A stretch of DNA of 64,000 bases from UBA1240 sp045599185 (GTDB lineage Bacteria > Spirochaetota > Spirochaetia > Treponematales > Treponemataceae). Both the position numbers and the translations under genes were made by a program. The stretch covers positions 186,001 through 250,000 of the forward strand of contig JAZRVO010000030.1 in NCBI GenBank assembly GCA_045599185.1. The letters run 5' to 3'. Positions 34,236 through 42,660 of this stretch are shown piece by piece (within the stretch, counting starts at the first letter, position 1; each line of letters opens with the position of its first letter). Below the pieces are notes generated by a model. The model had not been told where the DNA came from, did no database searches, and worked only from the letters and a program-made list of their open reading frames with translations.

Positions 34236-36212
34236 TTAAGCCTTTTTAATAAGTCTCAGCATGTAAAGCTGTACGTACATTTGCAGGCTGTCGTTATCGC
34301 ACCCAATTTTCTGCAAAGTCGGCGTGTTTACAAGGGTTTCTGCCAGTGAACGCACGCGTTCCAGCGTAAAATCCTTGGCGCTGGCAGTTCGCAAAATTTT
34401 TCGCAAATAGTCGCGTATTAACGAGTTTACGTCTTCCGTCAGGTTCTTTTTGGCCTGCTTGTCAAGCAGATGATTCCATTCGTTCAGATATGAAGTAAGT
34501 TCGCTGTCCAGTGAAGAATCCGGCGGAACAATCATCTTTTCAATTGCCTTAACGGCTTCCTTAATCTGTTCTTTTTTGGTGCCGCTAAAGTTATTGTTGC
34601 TGCTTGTGTCAACCGCAATTTTTGCAGTTGAACCGCCGCTGCTTCCGCCTTTTCCCTTGCTTTTGGTACTTTCGCTGCCGGAATTTGAACTTTTCTGCTT
34701 GCTGTCAGAAAGGCTTTTGTTTTTTGTCTTTTTCTTGTTGCCTGTAAAAAGCGCAATAATCCACGACAAGCCCGGAATTGTATACCATATTGGCAGAAGA
34801 ATTTTCGCATCCGTCATTATGGTGTGCTGGCTTAACATCAGCAATTCGTTGTACGGCAACAATTTGCCGTCTGCAAAAAAATTGAACTTATTGGCGTTGG
34901 CGTTACGGTTGTCCAAGGCTTCGTAGTAAATGGTCAGCAAAAACGGCGAATTAAGCAGCGTGTGCAGAATAGGCGAATTGCGCTTTACTGAATCTTCAAT
35001 TTCTTCGTTGAAAACTTTCAGGCTTTTCATGCCGGGAATTGACTGAAAATGCTGCAAGGCGTCAAACCATTTTTTTGTAAGTTCATCGTGAACAACCTTG
35101 CGCGATTCGGTGCAAAGTTTCATTACAAGGGACATAACTTTGTCCTGCAGGACAAAATACCGGTTGTCGTCTTCGGTTTTAAATGTCAGCAGTTTTGGCA
35201 GCTGGCCGTCCTGTTTTGGGCTTGTAGCCGAACGCAAAAATTCGTTCAGGTCTTCTTCCGAATACTGTCCCAAAAGCGGTACGCCGCGCGTATCTGCAAA
35301 ACCGGCAATCGCAGAAGAATCAAAATAGTAAGGCTGCTTTTCAAATGCCAGTTCCAGATTGTGCAGTGCAGTTTCTTTCTGCAGGTCAATCTGGTTGCGG
35401 TTTCTGAAATATGCAACGCAAACTTCAATAATGTAAACTGCGTGCAAAAGGTCAATATCTTCCGCAGTGCGGTCTTTGATTTTTTCTAAATCCTGGCGCA
35501 GAAACAAAATAAGCTGATTCCAGAAATAGTAGGAATCTCCGGCTTCCTTCAGTTTTTCAACGGCACGGTCTTCATCGTTCATGAAAACCTTAAAGAATGT
35601 TTTAACCTGCATTTCGCGGCCGCCGTTTGAAGACATTACTTTCTGCAAAAAATAGTCGTGCTGTTCGCTGTGCTGAAGAAGCAGGCGCAGTTTTGCCATT
35701 GCCGTTTTCAGCAAAAAGTCCGGCGTTACGTCGTTCGGCACAAGAATAGGCGAAATTTCGCGCCTGAAAACCAGTGCGTAAATCAAATTTTCATTATGCG
35801 GTTTGCCGTCAAAAAGGTCGTACAGAACAATCGTAGCTTCCTCGCTGCCAATCAGTTCCTTCGGAAAATCCGCAGGCAGGTTGCTTGGCATTGGGAAAGG
35901 CGTATTGGGCATGGTTGCCATGGTTTTGTAGCGTTCAAAAATGCTGTCTGCAAAAAAGGAAGCAATGCCGATTACTTTTTCACCGTTTTCTTCTTTTAAA
36001 ACAATTTTATTTGTATCCACAAGATGTGAAATTTCAGCCAGAAGCGGCTCTAGCGGGGTTTTTGTGTATTTTTCAAGTTCCGGTTGCTCGTTTACGTAAT
36101 GCTGGGCATATTTACGCAAATAATTAGAAAATTCTTCTACCGAAATAAATGTGCGGTGCTGTTTTTTACCGTATAAACGAATAAGTGTGTAAATGTTAGC
36201 TGTAGAACCCAT
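34236..36212 (-). CDS. Large conserved-looking hypothetical protein
   Basis: 658 residues, no family recognised. The sequence is mostly helical and charged, without signal peptide. There is one hydrophobic stretch near residue 485 (LLPIWYTIPGLSWIIALFTG), followed at once by a Ser/Lys/Gly low-complexity linker of about 45 residues (KKKTKNKSLSDSKQKSSN and onward), then a helical C-terminal domain (about 555-658). It therefore looks like a soluble N-terminal domain, a possible membrane hairpin and a cytoplasmic tail. The start ATG lies 7 bases after a perfect -10 TATAAT, with no ribosome site, so the message is probably leaderless. Function unknown. Confidence 0.75.
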   Translation of the reverse strand: MGSTANIYTLIRLYGKKQHRTFISVEEFSNYLRKYAQHYVNEQPELEKYTKTPLEPLLAEISHLVDTNKIVLKEENGEKVIGIASFFADSIFERYKTMATMPNTPFPMPSNLPADFPKELIGSEEATIVLYDLFDGKPHNENLIYALVFRREISPILVPNDVTPDFLLKTAMAKLRLLLQHSEQHDYFLQKVMSSNGGREMQVKTFFKVFMNDEDRAVEKLKEAGDSYYFWNQLILFLRQDLEKIKDRTAEDIDLLHAVYIIEVCVAYFRNRNQIDLQKETALHNLELAFEKQPYYFDSSAIAGFADTRGVPLLGQYSEEDLNEFLRSATSPKQDGQLPKLLTFKTEDDNRYFVLQDKVMSLVMKLCTESRKVVHDELTKKWFDALQHFQSIPGMKSLKVFNEEIEDSVKRNSPILHTLLNSPFLLTIYYEALDNRNANANKFNFFADGKLLPYNELLMLSQHTIMTDAKILLPIWYTIPGLSWIIALFTGNKKKTKNKSLSDSKQKSSNSGSESTKSKGKGGSSGGSTAKIAVDTSSNNNFSGTKKEQIKEAVKAIEKMIVPPDSSLDSELTSYLNEWNHLLDKQAKKNLTEDVNSLIRDYLRKILRTASAKDFTLERVRSLAETLVNTPTLQKIGCDNDSLQMYVQLYMLRLIKKA

Positions 36213-36219
36213 AAATTAA

Positions 36220-36248
36220 ATTATAGCAAAGCTTTGTGCTTTTCACAA
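36220..36248 (-). promoter_or_regulatory. Promoter of the 658-residue gene, predicted leaderless
   Basis: On the minus strand: -35 TTGTGA (36248-36243), 17-base spacer, perfect -10 TATAAT (36225-36220), 7 bases, ATG at 36212. Confidence 0.75.
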
Positions 36249-36429
36249 TTAGATTTTTTTAGGCCGGATTCTTCAAAAATCAGCCTCTTTTAAATAACGG
36301 CTTTATGGCGGCAGGGCTTTAAGTTTTTTACCTGCTGTTTTATACTTTCGTAAAGTTTCTAAAAATTACGGTTTTCAGAAACTTCATTCAGCATGACTTG
36401 CCGGCATAAAACGGCAAAAAGGAAAAATA

Positions 36430-37536
36430 ATGTTTGCAAAACGTTTACAACAGCTTAACCCTTACAAGCCCGGCGAACAGCCTAAAGACAGGGAATATAT
36501 AAAATTAAACGCCAACGAAAACCCTTACGAACCTTCTCCTAAAGTGGCAGAAGCATTAAAAACCGTTCCGCTTAAAAGCCTCGGCCTTTATCCCGACCCG
36601 GATTCGACCCTTTTGCGCGCGGCAATTGCAAAGGAACTGAACGAAAGCAAAGGCGTGCTTGCTGCTGCGGAAGACCAGCAGGAACTGCCGTTTTCAATTA
36701 CGCCGGAAATGATTTTCTGCGGCAACGGTAGTGACGAAGTTCTTTCATTTGTGTTCTATGCCTTTTTTGACAGCGACAAGCCTTTGGTTCTGCCGGAACA
36801 CACATACAGTTTTTACCCGGTTTATGCTGGTTACTACGGCATTCAGCTTAAAAAAGTACCGCTAAACCCAGATTTCAGCCTTGACAGGCAGGCAATGCTG
36901 GACGTTGATTCTACCGGCATTATTTTTGCCAACCCTAATGCGCCTACCGGCATTGAACTTTCAATCGAAGAAATTGACCAGATGCTTGCCGCGTACCCTA
37001 AAGACAGGGTTTTTGTTGTTGACGAAGCCTACACGGATTTTTCGGGTCATACGGTGCTGCCGCTTTTGCAGAAATACCAGAACCTTCTTGTTGTGCGCAC
37101 TTTTTCAAAAAGCATGTCTTTTGCAGGAATGCGTCTGGGCTACGCAATCGGCAACCCGGAACTGATTAGGGCGCTTACCACAACCAAAAACTCTTTCAAC
37201 CATTTCCCGGCAGACGCAGTTTGTCAGGCAGCAGGCATTGCCGCATGCAGCGACATTGAATATTACGCCAGCAACTGTAAAAAAATCATGCAGACCAGAG
37301 ACGAATTCTCTGCAAAGCTGGCAGATGGCGGCTGGCAGGTTGTTCCTTCAAAAACAAACTTTATACTTGCTTCAAAAAAAGGTTTCAGCGGCAACGACAT
37401 TTATCAGGCAATTAAAAAAGAAGGCATTCTGGTGCGCTATTTTGACATTGACCTGATTCGCGATTTTGTGCGCATTTCAATCGGTACGCCGGAACAAATG
37501 GCAAAACTGCTTGAAATCATGCTGAAAATTAAATGA
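36430..37536 (+). CDS. hisC: Histidinol-phosphate aminotransferase
   Basis: PLP enzyme of fold type I converting imidazole-acetol phosphate to histidinol phosphate. 368 residues. Seen: YIKLNANENPYEPSP near the start, FCGNGSDEVLSF, IIFANPNAPTG, VVDEAYTDFSG (Asp and Tyr contacting PLP), RTFSKSMSFAGMRLGYAIG with the Schiff-base Lys, and the C-terminal VRISIGTPEQM. AAGGA lies 8 bases before the ATG. It is 5-6 kb from hisH-hisF and not in one operon with them. HisC-like enzymes can also act on aromatic amino acids, but the pattern is classic HisC. Confidence 0.93.
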   Translation: MFAKRLQQLNPYKPGEQPKDREYIKLNANENPYEPSPKVAEALKTVPLKSLGLYPDPDSTLLRAAIAKELNESKGVLAAAEDQQELPFSITPEMIFCGNGSDEVLSFVFYAFFDSDKPLVLPEHTYSFYPVYAGYYGIQLKKVPLNPDFSLDRQAMLDVDSTGIIFANPNAPTGIELSIEEIDQMLAAYPKDRVFVVDEAYTDFSGHTVLPLLQKYQNLLVVRTFSKSMSFAGMRLGYAIGNPELIRALTTTKNSFNHFPADAVCQAAGIAACSDIEYYASNCKKIMQTRDEFSAKLADGGWQVVPSKTNFILASKKGFSGNDIYQAIKKEGILVRYFDIDLIRDFVRISIGTPEQMAKLLEIMLKIK

Positions 37537-37541
37537 TTCTT

Positions 37542-37584
37542 CATGTTAAGCCTGCCTTGGCATTTGCCGGGCTGGATTAACATG
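37542..37584. repeat. Palindromic element between hisC and the phosphodiesterase
   Basis: CATGTTAA (37542-37549) pairs with TTAACATG (37577-37584), with partial inner pairing (GCCTGCC / GGGCTGG). There is no T-run directly after. It may be a REP-like relative of the elements at 28.35 kb. Confidence 0.4.
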
Positions 37585-37612
37585 ACTTAAACTTTTTTAA
37601 CAAGGAAACAAT

Positions 37613-38455
37613 ATGAAATTTTTAGTTTTATCTGATATTCACGGAAAGGAAGAAAACCTGGACAAACTGGACGCTGAATTTGAAGCGGCCGATGCCGTGC
37701 TTTTTGCAGGCGATTTTGTAACTGACGTAAGCGAAAGGGAAAAAGCCCTTGCAATTCTTGAAAAACTGGACAAAAAAAGCAAATGCCTTTACGCGGTTAC
37801 CGGCAACTGCGACGAACCGTCTTTTTTGGACGAACTGGAAAAACGCGATGTTTCCGTGCAGGGGGCAATGATTTTCCGCGACGGGCTGGCCTTTGCCGGT
37901 GCTGGCGGCGGTACAAAGTTTACCGGCACTACACCGAATGAACGTGACGAAGAAGAAATTATGGCCGACTTGCAGATGGTAAGTGACCGTTCCGCAGAAT
38001 ACGAAGAATACACTTTTGACGAAACCGACGAAAAAGGCGAAGACGGCGAAAGTGAAAAAGAATACGATGACAAAGATTTTGAAGCCGAAGAAACTGAAGA
38101 AATCGAAGAATCTGCTGAATCCGTTTCCGAATCTTCCGGGGCAGAAACGGAAGAAGAACCCGTTCACTGGGATAATTTAATCTGCATTGTTCACAATCCG
38201 CCGAAAGATACAAAAGTTGACACGATTTCCGCCGGCATTCACGTTGGTTCTGCCTTGTACCGCCAGTTTATCGAAACTTATCAGCCTTTGGTATGCGTAT
38301 CCGGCCACATTCACGAATCCGCCGCAATTGACACTATAGGCAATACAACCCTTATAAACCCCGGCGCTTTGGCAGAAGGCAAATATGCCACGCTGAACGT
38401 GCAGAAGCAGAAAAACACTTGGGCTGTTATTAAGGCAGAACTTAAACAGCTTTAA
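37613..38455 (+). CDS. Metallophosphoesterase (YfcE/MJ0936 type) with acidic insert
   Basis: 280 residues. Calcineurin-like metal-binding motifs: DIHG (residues 8-11), GDF (about 37), GNCDE (about 64), HNPPKD (about 198) and GHIHESA (about 239), with NPGAL near the end, the order of the YfcE/MJ0936 phosphodiesterases. An unusual insert of about 80 residues (roughly 110-187), almost all Glu, Asp and Ser, interrupts the fold between the third and fourth motif; related proteins are usually about 160-190 residues. AAGGA lies 8 bases before the ATG. Hydrolysis of small phosphodiesters is expected; the substrate is unknown. Confidence 0.85.
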   Translation: MKFLVLSDIHGKEENLDKLDAEFEAADAVLFAGDFVTDVSEREKALAILEKLDKKSKCLYAVTGNCDEPSFLDELEKRDVSVQGAMIFRDGLAFAGAGGGTKFTGTTPNERDEEEIMADLQMVSDRSAEYEEYTFDETDEKGEDGESEKEYDDKDFEAEETEEIEESAESVSESSGAETEEEPVHWDNLICIVHNPPKDTKVDTISAGIHVGSALYRQFIETYQPLVCVSGHIHESAAIDTIGNTTLINPGALAEGKYATLNVQKQKNTWAVIKAELKQL

Positions 38456-38500
38456 TCTGCCGTGAAAAATTTGGAATTTTTGAATACTTCCTGAAATTTT

Positions 38501-38540
38501 AAAAGCCTGCTGTGTGGTTTTTCCAAACGGCAGGCTTTTT
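38501..38540 (+). terminator. Terminator of the phosphodiesterase gene
   Basis: AAAAGCCTGC (38501-38510) / GCAGGCTTTT (38530-38539) with an inner TGG/CCA pairing and a T-run. Confidence 0.85.
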
Positions 38541-38671
38541 TATATGGCGTAAAGCCTAAAGTCCGGCAGCCGCTTAATATTTTAATTGAACATTTCAAAT
38601 GGTTCGTTGGCCGTTTTTTCGTGTTTTATTCGCGCCGGCGGTTTTATTGAAAAAAGATGTTCCCGGTAAAA

Positions 38672-38723
38672 ATAAAAAAAGGCTTTAATTGAAAAGTTCC
38701 AAAACCGTTCAATTAAAACCTTT
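38672..38723 (-). terminator. Terminator of tRNA-Pro
   Basis: AAAGGCTTTAATTGAA (38678-38693) pairs with TTCAATTAAAACCTTT (38708-38723), one G-U pair on the minus-strand RNA, followed there by a T-run. 28 bases beyond the tRNA. Confidence 0.8.
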
Positions 38724-38750
38724 AAAGCCTTTTTAAGCAGTTATAAAAAA

Positions 38751-38822
38751 TCGGGCAGGGGGGATTTGAACCCCCGACTTCTTGGTCCCGAACCAAGCGC
38801 GCTACCACTGCGCTACTACCCG
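38751..38822 (-). tRNA. tRNA-Pro (anticodon CGG)
   Basis: 72 bases form a full cloverleaf. The acceptor CGGGTAG pairs with CTGCCCG, discriminator A. The anticodon stem is CTTGG/CCAAG with loop TTCGGGA giving CGG, and the T arm contains GGTTCAAAT. No CCA is encoded. It starts with C, as usual for bacterial tRNA-Pro. Confidence 0.95.
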
Positions 38823-38952
38823 TTATTGGGTTTTGCAGAAAATTGCAAAACCCTGAAATATGTAAACAAGGTTTTTCAAAAACCGCAGGGCACTTATAAA
38901 AAGCACCGGCAATTTTTTAACAAGGCGCCTTAAAAAACCTTGGACTGGCGCA

Positions 38953-38980
38953 ATAAAAAAGCTCACCAAGTTGGTGAGCT
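38953..38980 (-). terminator. Terminator of tRNA-Asp
   Basis: AGCTCACCAA / TTGGTGAGCT hairpin directly after the tRNA on the minus strand, with a T-run. Confidence 0.85.
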
Positions 38981-38983
38981 AGA

Positions 38984-39057
38984 CGGGAGCGACGGGGCTC
39001 GAACCCGCGATCTCCGGCGTGACAGGCCAGCGCGATAACCAGCTTCGCTACGCCCCC
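38984..39057 (-). tRNA. tRNA-Asp (anticodon GTC)
   Basis: 74 bases. Acceptor GGGGGCG pairs with CGCTCCC, discriminator G. The anticodon stem is CTGGC/GCCGG with loop CTGTCAC giving GTC, and the T arm contains GGTTCGAGC. No CCA is encoded. It lies 161 bases from tRNA-Pro, each with its own terminator. Confidence 0.96.
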
Positions 39058-39246
39058 GTAAGATGTTTTTAATATATAGTTTTTACGTATTTGTGTCAAT
39101 TGTTTTTGAAAAAAAATATAAAAATTTTAGTATTTTTTTTCAAAACGCAAAAATCACAAAAAATGAACGCTTCCAACAGACATTCGCGTATAAAAAGCCG
39201 CATCATGCAAAGAAAAAAACCATTATCGGAAGAACCCCTTTTTTAA

Positions 39247-39275
39247 TTGACGATTTTCTTTCGATAATCTATTAT
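39247..39275 (+). promoter_or_regulatory. Promoter of the PilZ gene, predicted leaderless
   Basis: -35 TTGACG (39247-39252), 17-base spacer, -10 TATTAT (39270-39275), then 7 bases to the ATG at 39283, with no ribosome site. The upstream stretch 39058-39246 is A+T-rich without a gene. Confidence 0.7.
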
Positions 39276-39282
39276 TTAGCTT

Positions 39283-40104
39283 ATGGCGTTAACAACATCT
39301 CAACAATTGATGAAATATTATGACATCTACCGCGATTCTGAAGTTATTTTTACAAAAGAAATCATAAAGACACTTAGCCTTGACCCACGGCAAATATACA
39401 TTAAAACAACTGAAGGACAATGGCCCTGCATTTTAAGTTCCTGTTCTTTGCTTGGTGCAAAGGTTATTATTGGCAGAAAAAGCGGAGCTTTGGACAAAAT
39501 GGTTAACGGGGCTTCAGTTTCCCTTCGTTTCTGTTTCGTTCCGCCGGATAATTCGACTATTACTTTTTTCATAAATTCCCGGGTAGAAAACGTAACACCT
39601 TACATGAACAACAACGAACTTTTTGTTGTTTCAATGGAATTTTCACAGCGTGCCCCTGATGACTTGATAGGAATGCTTGGTAACCTGCACGAGGCAAACG
39701 CAAATGCCGTTCGCCGCCGAGAAGACCGCATAGCAATTACGCCGGATTCAAAGCGCAAGCTGGGATTGACCAAGGAAGAAACAATTGTTTATGTGCAGAA
39801 CGTGCCGCGTCACTGCATTCTGCGCGATGTTTCTTTTTCCGGCGTAAAAATCATTCTGGTGGGGCTAAAACCTTTCTTAATGAAGCAGACGGTTATTGTT
39901 ACTTTCGATTTTGAAGAACCGCACGAAAACATACAGGTTAAGGGCGTGGTTGTGCGCTGCGACGAAGTACAGGGACGCAAGGATCTGGTAGTTGCAAGCA
40001 TTCTGTTTGATGAAAAAAACGTACCGATTGCCTACAAGCTTCGCATAAACGAATACATTACAAATGTGCGCAAAAACCAGCTTGACAACATGGATACGCT
40101 TTAA
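39283..40104 (+). CDS. PilZ-domain c-di-GMP receptor
   Basis: 273 residues. The N-terminal half (about 1-135) is a YcgR-N/PilZN-like domain of unknown partner. The C-terminal half is a PilZ domain with the c-di-GMP-binding RRREDR (about residue 145-150) and DVSFSGVKI (about 186-194), matching RxxxR and DxSxxG, followed by beta strands (TVIVTFDFEEP, VKGVVVRCDEVQGRKDLVVASILF). In spirochaetes PilZ proteins link c-di-GMP to motility and virulence. The message is probably leaderless from the promoter at 39247-39275. A second in-frame ATG lies at 39310. Confidence 0.88.
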   Translation: MALTTSQQLMKYYDIYRDSEVIFTKEIIKTLSLDPRQIYIKTTEGQWPCILSSCSLLGAKVIIGRKSGALDKMVNGASVSLRFCFVPPDNSTITFFINSRVENVTPYMNNNELFVVSMEFSQRAPDDLIGMLGNLHEANANAVRRREDRIAITPDSKRKLGLTKEETIVYVQNVPRHCILRDVSFSGVKIILVGLKPFLMKQTVIVTFDFEEPHENIQVKGVVVRCDEVQGRKDLVVASILFDEKNVPIAYKLRINEYITNVRKNQLDNMDTL

Positions 40105-40142
40105 ACGTGTACCTTGCAAATTAAAGAACATTCTTAAAACGG

Positions 40143-40170
40143 GAAAAATTGCCTTAACCGGCGGTTTTTC
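40143..40170 (+). terminator. Probable terminator of the PilZ gene
   Basis: GAAAAATTGCC / GGCGGTTTTTC hairpin (11 bp with two G-U pairs, 6-base loop). The T-run lies in the 3' arm. Confidence 0.5.
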
Positions 40171-40206
40171 CTGAAATTCATTCTAAAACCTTAAAACGAA
40201 AAAAAT

Positions 40207-41364
40207 ATGAGCGACAATAAATCATCTATCAATTCAGTTGTATACATTACTTTGCCGGAAGACTTTAAGGTGCCTGCAAATGCCTTTCAGATTGACACAA
40301 CCATACCGCTGCCGGTGCAGAAACCGGCCAGCTGGCCCGAAGACCAGCATTTTGATTCTTCGGACATTTCGTGGGAAATGATTCTTGCCGGCATTCTGGT
40401 AATTTTGGCCTACGAAAAAGACAACGTGCACGTGCCTTATTACCGTTCGCTGCTTAATTCGGTTAGGCCTGAAATTAAAAAAGAACTTACCGAAGCCGCA
40501 ATTTTGAAAGCGCGCAACGAAGATTTTGAAATTGCAGAAGAAATTTTTGCAGCCCTGCGCGGCCTTGAACCGGATGACACGACAACTTTAATCAATTCTG
40601 CCCTGTTTTACGATGAACGGGCAAATGCTTACCGCAACAGCGGCCTTTTTGAAGATGCCGATGCCTGCGACGAACAGGCGCTGCAATATTACAAAACTGC
40701 AATGCAGGCCGAAACACCTGTGCCGGATGCCTATTTTAATGCAGGTTTTTTCTATTTGAAGCAGCGCAATTTTGCCCGTGCAAAAGACGTGTTTGAAACT
40801 TACCTTACGCTGGTTTCGTCTGCGATTGATGAAAATTCTTCTGAAAACGAGCAGTACAAAAAAAGCCGTGCGCAGGAAATCATTCAGGATATTTCAAGCC
40901 GCAATCTGGAAGACGAGCAGTTTAAGGCCGCATACGACTATATTTCCATGGGGCAGGAAGAAAAAGGCCTGGAACAGATTCGTGCCTTTCTTGAAAAGAA
41001 CCCGAAAGTCTGGAATGCGTGGTTTATGCTGGGCTGGGGTCTGCGCCGTCTTGAACGCTGGACAGATGCAAAGGCTGCCTTCAATCAGTCTGTTGAATGC
41101 GGCGGAGACAACGTAGACACTTTTAATGAACTTGCAATTTGCCATATTGAGCTGGAAGAATTTACAGAAGCAAGAAAACTTCTGGTAAAGGCTTTGGGCA
41201 TTGAACCGGAAAATACAAAGGTAATGTCTAATTTGGGCTTTCTGGCAAAACGCATGGGCAATATCAGCGAAGCCCAGCGCTATTTTTTAACCGTGCTTGA
41301 ATTTGAACCCAATGACGTTATTGCCCGGCAGGCACTGAAAGAACTGGAACAGGAATCTTTCTGA
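40207..41364 (+). CDS. TPR-repeat protein
   Basis: 385 residues, no signal peptide. The N-terminal part (about 1-95) is unique. TPR pairs begin near residue 95 (ARNEDFEIAEEIFAALRGLEPDD) and continue to the end: DAYFNAGFFYLKQRNFARAKDVFETYL, AWFMLGWGLRRLERWTDAKAAFNQSVE, ELAICHIELEEFTEARKLLVKALGIEPEN, NLGFLAKRMGNISEAQRYFLTVLEFEPND. It is a cytoplasmic scaffold of unknown partner. It is followed after 3 bases by a small membrane protein, so the two probably form a unit. Confidence 0.8.
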   Translation: MSDNKSSINSVVYITLPEDFKVPANAFQIDTTIPLPVQKPASWPEDQHFDSSDISWEMILAGILVILAYEKDNVHVPYYRSLLNSVRPEIKKELTEAAILKARNEDFEIAEEIFAALRGLEPDDTTTLINSALFYDERANAYRNSGLFEDADACDEQALQYYKTAMQAETPVPDAYFNAGFFYLKQRNFARAKDVFETYLTLVSSAIDENSSENEQYKKSRAQEIIQDISSRNLEDEQFKAAYDYISMGQEEKGLEQIRAFLEKNPKVWNAWFMLGWGLRRLERWTDAKAAFNQSVECGGDNVDTFNELAICHIELEEFTEARKLLVKALGIEPENTKVMSNLGFLAKRMGNISEAQRYFLTVLEFEPNDVIARQALKELEQESF

Positions 41365-41367
41365 AAA

Positions 41368-41976
41368 ATGAAATACAGTCAGCTGAATCAGAGGCAGTTT
41401 TTTGAAAAGAGAAGTTTTTCGTTAACCGATACAGGGCTTGACACTTACTGCAAAGACACGGACGGCGAATATACAAACAGTTTTGAGTACGAAAATATTG
41501 TTTTTAAGCAGAAACTGCGCCTGCATTCCGAGCAAAACAAGTGGGCGCTGAAAGTTGGTTTTGCAATTTTTGTAATTGCAGTTATTTCTGCCGGGCGTAA
41601 AATTGCAAACGGCGTGGCGCCAGAAATTTGGCTTAAAAATTTTGCATTTGACATGTGTCTGGTTGCGTTTGACCTGATTTATCATTTTTACAAATTGCGC
41701 CGTTACTGGCTGCTTGCCGTAAATGATGAAAAATATATTTTCTTTTTACGTGGTAAAAAATTTGACGAAGCTGTAAAAACTTTTAGTGCAGACCTTTTTG
41801 AAAACCAGAAAGAATATTACCGCAGCAAATATTTTTTTATTGACGAAGACAAGCCTTTTGAAAATGAAAAAGAAAAATTAAAATGGCTTAAAGAAAATGA
41901 ATTTATTACCGCACAGGAATACGAAGAAATATTAAACAAAAACCAGCAGGTTCAGCCCGCCGGTTTTTCGCTTTAG
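41368..41976 (+). CDS. Hypothetical membrane protein
   Basis: 202 residues, unrecognised. Two hydrophobic helices (about 55-75 VGFAIFVIAVISAG and about 90-110 FDMCLVAFDLIYHFYKL) lie between a polar N-terminus and a charged cytoplasmic C-terminus with many Phe, Lys and Glu residues (KYIFFLRGKKFDEAV). This two-helix, soluble-tail layout is like short SHOCT or PH-like membrane proteins; the tail includes LKWLKENEFITAQEYEEIL, a SHOCT-like helix pair (a short domain usually at a C-terminus). Co-directional with and 3 bases after the TPR gene. Confidence 0.6.
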   Translation: MKYSQLNQRQFFEKRSFSLTDTGLDTYCKDTDGEYTNSFEYENIVFKQKLRLHSEQNKWALKVGFAIFVIAVISAGRKIANGVAPEIWLKNFAFDMCLVAFDLIYHFYKLRRYWLLAVNDEKYIFFLRGKKFDEAVKTFSADLFENQKEYYRSKYFFIDEDKPFENEKEKLKWLKENEFITAQEYEEILNKNQQVQPAGFSL

Positions 41977-42027
41977 TTTTTCAGTTTGCGGTTTATTGCA
42001 GACCGCAAGCATGACAGTTTTTTATTC

Positions 42028-42459
42028 TTACAGCCACATGGCATCGTCTAAGTTTTCTTCGCTTTCGGTGCCGGTGGTGCAGTTTTCTGCAACATAGCGT
42101 GCCCGGCTGGTGGAAGTTTCAAAAACGTCTACCGCGTACAGGGGGCATTGGGGCAGTTCCAGCTTGATTTTTTCAAAAATGTATTTTGCAATGCGTTCGG
42201 CGCTTGGGTTCTGCATGAATACAAAAGTGCCGTTTTCCTGCAAATCGTTCAGGTTTGTATGATCCAGCACCTTGCAGACCTTGCGCAGGGCAGCTTTCAA
42301 ATCGCCAAAATCTATCAGCATTCCGCCGGCGTCCAGACTTTTTCCTTTTGCGTGGGCAAAAACCCGGTAGTTGTGGCCGTGCAAATTTTCGCACTTGCCG
42401 TGATAATCTTTTAAAAAATGTGCAGCCGCAAATTCGGCTTCTACGCGTACTTCAAACAT
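42028..42459 (-). CDS. queD: 6-carboxy-5,6,7,8-tetrahydropterin synthase
   Basis: Turns dihydroneopterin triphosphate into CPH4, the second step of queuosine (7-deazaguanine) synthesis. 143 residues from the ATG at 42459 (MFEVRVEAEFAAAHFL), preferred over an ATG six codons upstream because family members begin here. Motifs: the zinc ligands H in AAAHFL and the HGHNYRV pair, the catalytic Cys in GKCENLHGH, LDHTNLND, and the C-terminal GTESEEN. It would use the product of FolE2 encoded at 4.7 kb. No other que genes lie nearby. Confidence 0.92.
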   Translation of the reverse strand: MFEVRVEAEFAAAHFLKDYHGKCENLHGHNYRVFAHAKGKSLDAGGMLIDFGDLKAALRKVCKVLDHTNLNDLQENGTFVFMQNPSAERIAKYIFEKIKLELPQCPLYAVDVFETSTSRARYVAENCTTGTESEENLDDAMWL

Positions 42460-42617
42460 GGGTAAAGCATAGCACATTGAATAAGCTTGTTCTACTTTGC
42501 GTTTTCAAGCTTTTCCTGTTTCCGGCACTATTCTGAATGTTTGTTCAAATGCCCGGTTTTTATGAATTGCTTTTTCTGGTTTTTCAGGTGGTACATAGCC
42601 CCTGATGATTTTTGCAC

Positions 42618-42649
42618 AAAAAAAAGCCGGTTTCTGTAAAAACCGGCCT
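42618..42649 (-). terminator. Terminator of hisH-hisF
   Basis: AGCCGGTTT (42625-42633) pairs with AAACCGGCCT region (42640-42649); the minus-strand T-run follows. 12 bases beyond the hisF stop. Confidence 0.9.
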
Positions 42650-42660
42650 GCTGTTTAATT

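Noticed and set aside
38917..39099. 60-codon frame across the tRNA-Asp gene
   Set aside because: It reads through a complete tRNA cloverleaf and its terminator.
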